From Jaltomata sinuosa (Eukaryota; Streptophyta; Magnoliopsida; Solanales; Solanaceae), in assembly GCA_003996215.1 (NCBI GenBank), contig QJPP01001728.1:465798-529797 (forward strand): a stretch of 64,000 nucleotides of DNA. The letters are read 5' to 3'. Shown one piece after another: positions 59,301 through 64,000 of the stretch. The position numbers and the translations under genes are program-made. How positions within the stretch are numbered: position 1 is the stretch's first letter; each line of letters begins with the position of its first letter. Below the pieces are notes generated by a model. It was given only the letters and a program-made list of their open reading frames with translations. It ran no database searches and was not told the origin of the DNA.

Positions 59301-62300
59301 ATGGGTGAATACTTACATTAGCCTTATTTGCACTCAGTCTCTTTTGCTAAGTAAATGATTTACACTGAGTTGCATAAAAGATCTCCAGATACTTCAGCAC
59401 GATCATAACTATGAAAGATATTCAGATTCTTTTTAACAATTCTTTCTTTACTCTTCGATCCTGAATGAAGGGAATAGAGCAGTTTCGGCAAGCTTTACAA
59501 ATCTCACCTCTGAATTTGTCCGCACATCATGGGCTTGCCTCTGCTCTCCTTAGTTTGGCAAGGGAATGTATTAATTCTGGTGCCTTTAAATGGGGATCTT
59601 CACTCATAGAGGTTAGCAATCCAGTAATTTGAAGTTTCACTTGCTTCTGTAGCATTATGGTGCAGAAGCACATACTTATTCTATTCCTTCGCCCCTTCGT
59701 CTTTTGGTTGAGATTTTCCTCAAGTGTTTTGCTTAATACAGGAAGCCTCGAAAGTGGCTCTAGCAAGTACTTCCATTGTTGGCAATATATCTTGTGCTTG
59801 GAAACTGCTTGGAGATATTCAGGTAGCTGCATCTGTTGAATTATGTTTTTTTCTTTGCATTATGCTAGTTATTTTCGTGCAATTCCATTTCCCAACATCT
59901 CATGCTTTCCTGCAGTTTTGTATGGAGCATGTCAAGCCTTCCCCCATCCTATTACTTTACGACATTGATGTTTTAGTGTTGACTGGTTAACTATGGTGCT
60001 GTTTCATTCCTTGGTTAGCTCACATACGCAAAATGTTTTCCATGGATGGATGAAGGATTGGGCTCAGGAGCTGATGAAAATTCATTCAGTAGTTCGATCC
60101 TATCATGGAAGAGAATCTGTTGTTTAGCAGTCAGATCTGCTTGTTGCTCCTACCAGCGGGCTTTGCATTTGTCCCCTTGGCAAGCTAATGCATATACTGA
60201 TGTTGCAATTGCATCTGAGCTTCTTTTCTCGTTAAAGGAGAACTGTAAAGATGACATGAACTCTTGGTATGTGTTTTATTTTATTGCTTAATGTATTCTT
60301 GCATTTGTACTAGTATAATCATTTATTACACTAGCTCATTTATCAGGTTTGTGTCTGAAAAGATGTGCCTTGGAGGCTTATTACTTGAAGGTTGCAATAG
60401 CGAGTTTTGGGTAGCCTTAGGGTGTTTATCTGATCATTCTCCATTGAAGCAACATGCTTTCATACGGGCACTGCAGTTGGATGTTTCTCTTGCAGTTGCA
60501 TGGGCACATCTTGGAAAGGTAACTTGCTGCGTTAGTTTCCAAGATTATCTGTTTTCATTATTTCTCAAAACTGTCAGAAATGGATAACTGGAGAAACTAA
60601 ATCTTTTAGTAGAGCACTTTGTATCATGGATCACGTAATTACTGTTCCATTTATTGAATATCTATGCTAGAAGCCATAAATTCTGGACAACACTTCTTCC
60701 TCAGTTCCTGAAGAACAACTCGTTGAGTTTGTTGGCTTCATGTAAGAAGAGCCAGAATATATTGAAATTGGTTCATTATAAGATATTAATCACAGGAGTC
60801 AAATACCTGGCAAGATCATTCATTTTCTGCTTGAACTATTAGAAAAAATAGATTGACTGAGCAATTAATTAAACACATGGACTTTTGTTCATCCAGGATT
60901 GGATGATTTACTTCTGATGTCTTAAGTTGAGTTTTTACTGCTTACCCATCAATGTACTATAAAGGTTCTTCATATTAGGCCTGGTTGTCATAGTTAGGAA
61001 ATTTAGCCAGCCTATCCAATTGCAGGAACTATAAAAGTGATCACAATCTTGCTGCCTAAGCTTTCTCCAAAAGGCCAACAACAACATCATACCCAGTGTA
61101 ATCTCACAAGTGGGGTCTGGGTAGGGTGGTGTGTATGCAGACCTTACCCCTATCTTGTGAAGGCAGAAAGGTTGTTTCCGAAAGCCCCTCGGCTCAAGTA
61201 AAACAATTCTAAGCAGGTATGAAAAGGAAATACAATAGTGAAGAAATCATATTAAAAATAATAGAGAAAAGACAGTAACAACAACAAATAGTAACAACAA
61301 CAAATCCTACGATAACCGAAGCAAAGTAAACAACAAGTTGTAATGTAGAATCGCAAAATAACATAAGAAAAGGTAGTTATAATAATATTGGTGAGAAAAA
61401 CTTGATAACGCTTGACTACCTACTAACCTTCTACCCTGATCCCCGACCTCCATACCTTCATATATAGGGTCATGCCAGTAAGTTGCAGGTCTGCCATGTC
61501 CCATCTAATCACCTCTCCCCCATACTTCTTTGGCCTACCTCTACCTCTCCTTATACCCATCATAGCCAACCTCTCACACCTTTTCACTGGTGCATTAGAG
61601 CATCTCCTCTTCCATGCTTGAACCACCTTAGTCTCGCTTCTCTCATCTTGTCCACCGCAGAAGTCACTCTCAACTTGTCCCGAGTAGCCTCGTTCTTGAT
61701 CATATCTCTCTAAGTATGCCCACATATTCATTTCAACATCCTCATCTCGACTACTCTTTCTCCAAAAGGCCAAATATTACAAAAGTCTCTGAGTAGACTA
61801 TAGTAGTTGCATAGTATCTTATTCTTCAATTTTCACTACTACCTGTTGCTTCACTTGCTCTGTGTATCTTGCTATTTTTCTATCGTTATTTTTTTTTTCC
61901 AATCCTACTTTGATTATACTTCTTCTGAGCTAAGGGTCTGTCCAAAACCTCTCTACGCCACAAAGGTAAGGATAAGGTCTGCGTACATCCTATCCTCCCC
62001 AGACCTCACCCTGTGGAATTACACTGGGTATATTGTTGTTTGAGTAGAGGAAGTGGAGTTTGGCTTAGACTTGGGTGCAACAGAATATGAGTATAGATCC
62101 TTCTCCTCTATCTCGAATCTCCATAACCACTTTTCCGGTATCACCTTGTTGAGAACTTTTAGATCTTTAATCCCAAGTCCACCACAACATTTTTGTGCTG
62201 TGACAATTTCCCAATTTGCCATGTGAAACTTTTTCTCCCCACTTGTAGCATCCCATGGAATTTTCCAACTGCTTGTAACACTAACTGGAGCATGCATACG

Positions 62301-64000
62301 AGACAATATGTAGGAATGCTCGAAAGTGTACTCTTAATTACCGCTTTCTTTCCCCCTTTGGATAAGTATCTCTTTTGTCAACTTGCATGTTCCTTTCAAC
62401 CCTCTCAATCACCGGGTTCCAAGATGATTGATCCTTACTAGATGCTCCTAGTGGTTGATGAAGATTAGCAGTTGGAAGTGCCCCTACACTACAGTTTACC
62501 ACCTATTCTCAATGTTCTCCACCTTTGTCCCTGCACTACAGTTTACCACCTGTGCTCAATGCTCTCCACCTTAGTGCAAATAGGATCGCATTTTGGAAAC
62601 TTAGGTGGTGCAGAGACGACATTTTAGGTGTTACCTTCTCAACAATCTACAACGTATTGAGCTATAAAGAGACGACAAATTGTTATATTTAGAGAAAACA
62701 AGACATTGAAGCTTCTTGGGATTTGAGATTCCGGAAGGATTTTAAAAAGTGGGAGGTTATCAAATTTCAAAGAGTCATGGAGCTACTATTCAAATATAAG
62801 ATCACGTAAATGGAGCAGAACACGCACCCAAGGGTGTGACCTAGTGGTCAATGAAGTGGGTTAAGAACCATAAGGTCTAAGGTCTCAGGTACAAATCCAG
62901 GCGGAGACAAAAAACACTAGGTGATTCTTTCCATCTGTTCTAGCCTTGGTGGACAGAGTTACCTGGTACCTCTTGTTGGTGGGAGATGGCAGGTATCCCG
63001 TGGAATTAGTCGAGGTGCGCTGGCCCAAACACCACGGTCATAAAAAAAATGGAGGAGAACACCTGAAAATGGAGAAGTAGGGGAAGTGGGACACACTCAT
63101 TGAAGTTCTTCTACCCTAGATTACTTAAAAGAGAGAACTCGAACTTCTCAGTCTCTACCTTATTCAAAAAAAAAGAAAAGAAGAGGGAACTTGAACTTCC
63201 TATATCTATTAGATGGGTTTGCTAGAGCACGAGAAAGGTGCTTGTTCATCTGGATGACGTGCAATCCTAATTGCTGACAATTTTCAAAAAAAGGAAGGTA
63301 ATGGATACTATTTGGTGCTTTATATGCAAAAGAGCGGTAGAAGATCCAAACCATTACACTATTAACCTGTTTGGAGTATAGCGGTTAACTTTAGGTATAG
63401 TGAAAAATGTGTTGCATAGCTGTTCGGAAGAAGGTGAAGGGGATGCAGAGCATGAGATGTTGGTCCATTGGCCCTTATGTGGGGACTCTGGAGGGACAGC
63501 GACAAGAGAGCATCTGAAGGAGTAGAAAATGACTTTGTACAGTTAAGAGTACCGTAATGATATGACACATGTGTCTAACTCAACCCAAAAACTAGCTCAT
63601 GATTGGAGGATTGCCCAAGTCCATATAAGCAGACTACTAGTCAATTCCCCAACCAATGTGGGACTCTAACCCACTCTAGCTCCACCCTTCATGCCCAGAC
63701 CCAACTGGAGCGTGGACCGAGAGCCCAAACGGGGATGGACCTTGCTTTGATACCACTTGTTAGGACCGAAATAACCATGTGTCATGCGAAAGCTAACAAA
63801 ATAAACCGCGAAAGATGATAAATCAGACAACAAAAGAGACAATAATTTAACGTGATTGGTCAAAAATCCTACATCCACAGGAGGAGATGAGCAATCCACT
63901 GTATATAAAAGAGAGTACAAAATATTGAGAGAAATAATCTCACAAAATTCACTCAGAATAAAAAGAAGTTCACACAAGTGGCAGGGTAACACTTGAGTCT
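53361..64000 (+). CDS. SKI3: SKI3 (TTC37-like) TPR scaffold of the cytoplasmic SKI complex, 5' part
   Basis: Tetratricopeptide scaffold of the SKI2-SKI3-SKI8 complex that feeds mRNA to the cytosolic exosome. Exons seen: 53361-53762, 53846-53929, 54020-54070, 58949-59041, 59471-59611, 59742-59822, 60019-60266, 60347-60518; 424 residues, all phases agree. TPR units include FDLGVLLWDKGIQEKAAQHF with LIAAKLNPQN, AFTYLGHYYARVSLDSHRAI with KCYQRAVSLNPDD, KWSEAVQSLQQAIRGYP, YGRAIELEESRVFALVESGN and FRQALQISPLNLSAHHGLAS. LTYAKCFPW, YQRALHLSPWQANAYTDVAI and SEFWVALGCLSDHSPLKQHA match Arabidopsis At1g76630 from memory. The protein is normally over 1100 aa, so later exons lie outside; none was found in 60519-64000, which I treat as a long intron full of repeats. 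Intron 3 (4.9 kb) is filled by nested transposons. Confidence 0.9.
54325..54516 (+). mobile_element. Short RTE-derived insertion in SKI3 intron 3
   Basis: About 192 bp ending in the shared tail ggtaaggtctgcgtacatcc, then cacttgtggaattacactga and (TTG)n. An imperfect 18-bp target duplication flanks it (54307-54324 and 54517-54534, two to three mismatches). The same unit recurs at about 61849-62043. Confidence 0.8.
54548..54643. repeat. Three 32-bp tandem repeats
   Basis: Three consecutive units of gtgtcgcaatgatagtacat plus ccctttgatgcc, starting at 54548, 54580 and 54612, with a few substitutions in the last. They lie between the RTE insertion and the L1 LINE remnant. Confidence 0.9.
55181..55915. 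mobile_element. Non-autonomous hAT-type element nested in the LINE remnant
   Basis: A 735-bp element with terminal CAGTGTTTTGGA and aacaCTG ends (reverse complement CAGTGTTGTGAAAAGCGACA) and a perfect 8-bp target duplication GTTGATAA (55173-55180, 55916-55923), as in hAT transposons. The arms are full of gcgaagcg/cgcttcgc words that can fold back. The middle is AT-rich with a GAA repeat. No transposase. Confidence 0.9.
56150..58408. mobile_element. Solo LTR of a retrotransposon, 2.26 kb
   Basis: Starts TGTCACTCCCCGAGG and ends GGGGTGTTACA (TG...CA as reverse TGTAACACCCC). It is bracketed by the perfect 5-bp duplication CAATG (56145-56149, 58409-58413). No internal domain or second LTR is present, so it arose by recombination between the two LTRs. 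It interrupts the LINE remnant. From 57780 to 58330 it carries an array of ACGGACCGTGG words. Confidence 0.9.
57780..58330. repeat. Array of CCACGGTCCGTGG-type palindromes in the solo LTR
   Basis: More than ten copies of ggaccgtggttctgaac / acggtccgtgg, alternating in both directions at roughly 30-70-bp spacing, many forming dyads (gacggaccgtc, accacggtccgtg). This is the GC-rich part of the LTR. Confidence 0.85.
61079..61755 (-). mobile_element. 5'-truncated RTE-type LINE with perfect 18-bp target duplication
   Basis: Flanked by ctttctccaaaaggccaa on both sides (61061-61078, 61756-61773). Read on minus, it encodes remnants of the RTE C-terminus (VKRCERLAMMGIRRGRGRPK, then KYGGEVIRWDMADLQLTGMT) and ends in the shared 3' tail with caacaacatcataccc at 61079. 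Several codons are disrupted. Confidence 0.9.
61849..62043 (+). mobile_element. RTE-derived 3' end unit, plus orientation
   Basis: Begins gttgcttcacttgctctgtg, similar throughout to 54325-54516, and ends with cctcaccctgtggaattaca, ctgggtatattgttgtt. Its target duplication was not resolved. Confidence 0.75.
62050..62310 (-). mobile_element. L1-type LINE fragment
   Basis: On minus it reads TSGEKKFHMANWEIVTAQKC and CGGLGIKDLKVLNKVIPEKW, the conserved stretch before the zf-RVT region of plant L1 LINEs. The frame is open for about 85 residues and then lost. Confidence 0.7.
62483..62576. repeat. 47-bp tandem duplication
   Basis: Two adjacent copies of cactacagtttaccacct followed by ctcaatg.tctccacctt. 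Non-coding, in the SKI3 intron. Confidence 0.75.
62824..63047 (+). mobile_element. tRNA-derived SINE, copy 2 (full length)
   Basis: A 224-bp element with an A-box-like gtgtgacctagtggtcaatg, the body words ctagccttggtggacagagt, tacctggtacctcttgttgg and ggaattagtcgaggtgcgct, and a short poly-A. It is flanked by a 15-bp duplication (62809-62823 aatggagcagaacac, 63048-63062, one mismatch). Confidence 0.88.
63746..64000 (-). mobile_element. Start of an LTR retrotransposon running off the window end
   Basis: The plus strand gctttgatacca (63744-63755) equals the 3' end of initiator tRNA-Met with one change, so on minus it is a primer-binding site (TGGTATCAAAGC). Two bases further begins TGTTAGGACC (63758), the edge of an LTR extending past 64000, with a TATA-like ctgtatataaaag at about 63899. 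Whether internal sequence lies to the left (63550-63745) is likely but not proven. Confidence 0.6.

Noticed and set aside
60519..64000. Further SKI3 exons
   Set aside because: I searched for the expected continuation (ARSIDP, ALPWAG-like sequence) and found none; all frames here are repeat-derived or short.

Overview
The window is nuclear DNA of a flowering plant, most likely a nightshade (Solanum or a close relative). Genes have many short exons with GT-AG introns and long AT-rich spacers. The PFP-alpha exons read almost like the potato protein as I remember it. The repeats are of Solanaceae type: RTE-LINE 3' ends with TTG tails, a tRNA-derived SINE family, and Stowaway, Tourist, hAT and Mutator-like elements. 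No RNA gene, CRISPR array or bacterial feature was seen.

Layout: the minus strand carries the 5' half of pyrophosphate-fructose-6-phosphate phosphotransferase alpha (1-3367, cut by the window start), bZIP60 (4970-6937) and the spindle-checkpoint protein BUBR1/MAD3 (8264-12287). The plus strand then carries the Calvin-cycle linker CP12 (14931-15302) and LHCB7 (16421-21594). A DC1-domain protein follows on minus (22155-23293). Plus-strand genes resume with a GALS-type galactan synthase (25381-27306), a PLATZ zinc-finger protein (29340-30734), a PADRE/DUF4228 protein (37360-37962), a leucine-zipper/DUF547 protein (47956-52568) and the first eight exons of SKI3, the TPR scaffold of the SKI complex (53361 to beyond the end). 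Exons were joined by hand from splice sites, reading phase and family knowledge.

The second half is richer in transposons. At 40838-45258 lies a complete but non-coding LTR retrotransposon with a GTTAC target duplication and a tRNA-Asp primer site. RTE-LINE fragments lie at 45.7-46.9 kb and 61.1-61.8 kb. SKI3 intron 3 holds a nest: an L1-type LINE remnant split by a hAT-type element (8-bp duplication) and a 2.26-kb solo LTR (5-bp duplication).

The genes are not one pathway. From memory, their order matches three Arabidopsis segments (At1g76550-76630, At1g42990-43000, At2g33560-33570), so the window looks like a conserved block whose Arabidopsis counterparts were split after duplication. The most informative regulatory feature is in bZIP60: the complete twin-loop IRE1 splice motif with a 23-nt intron, which crosses an ordinary exon junction and so exists only after nuclear splicing.
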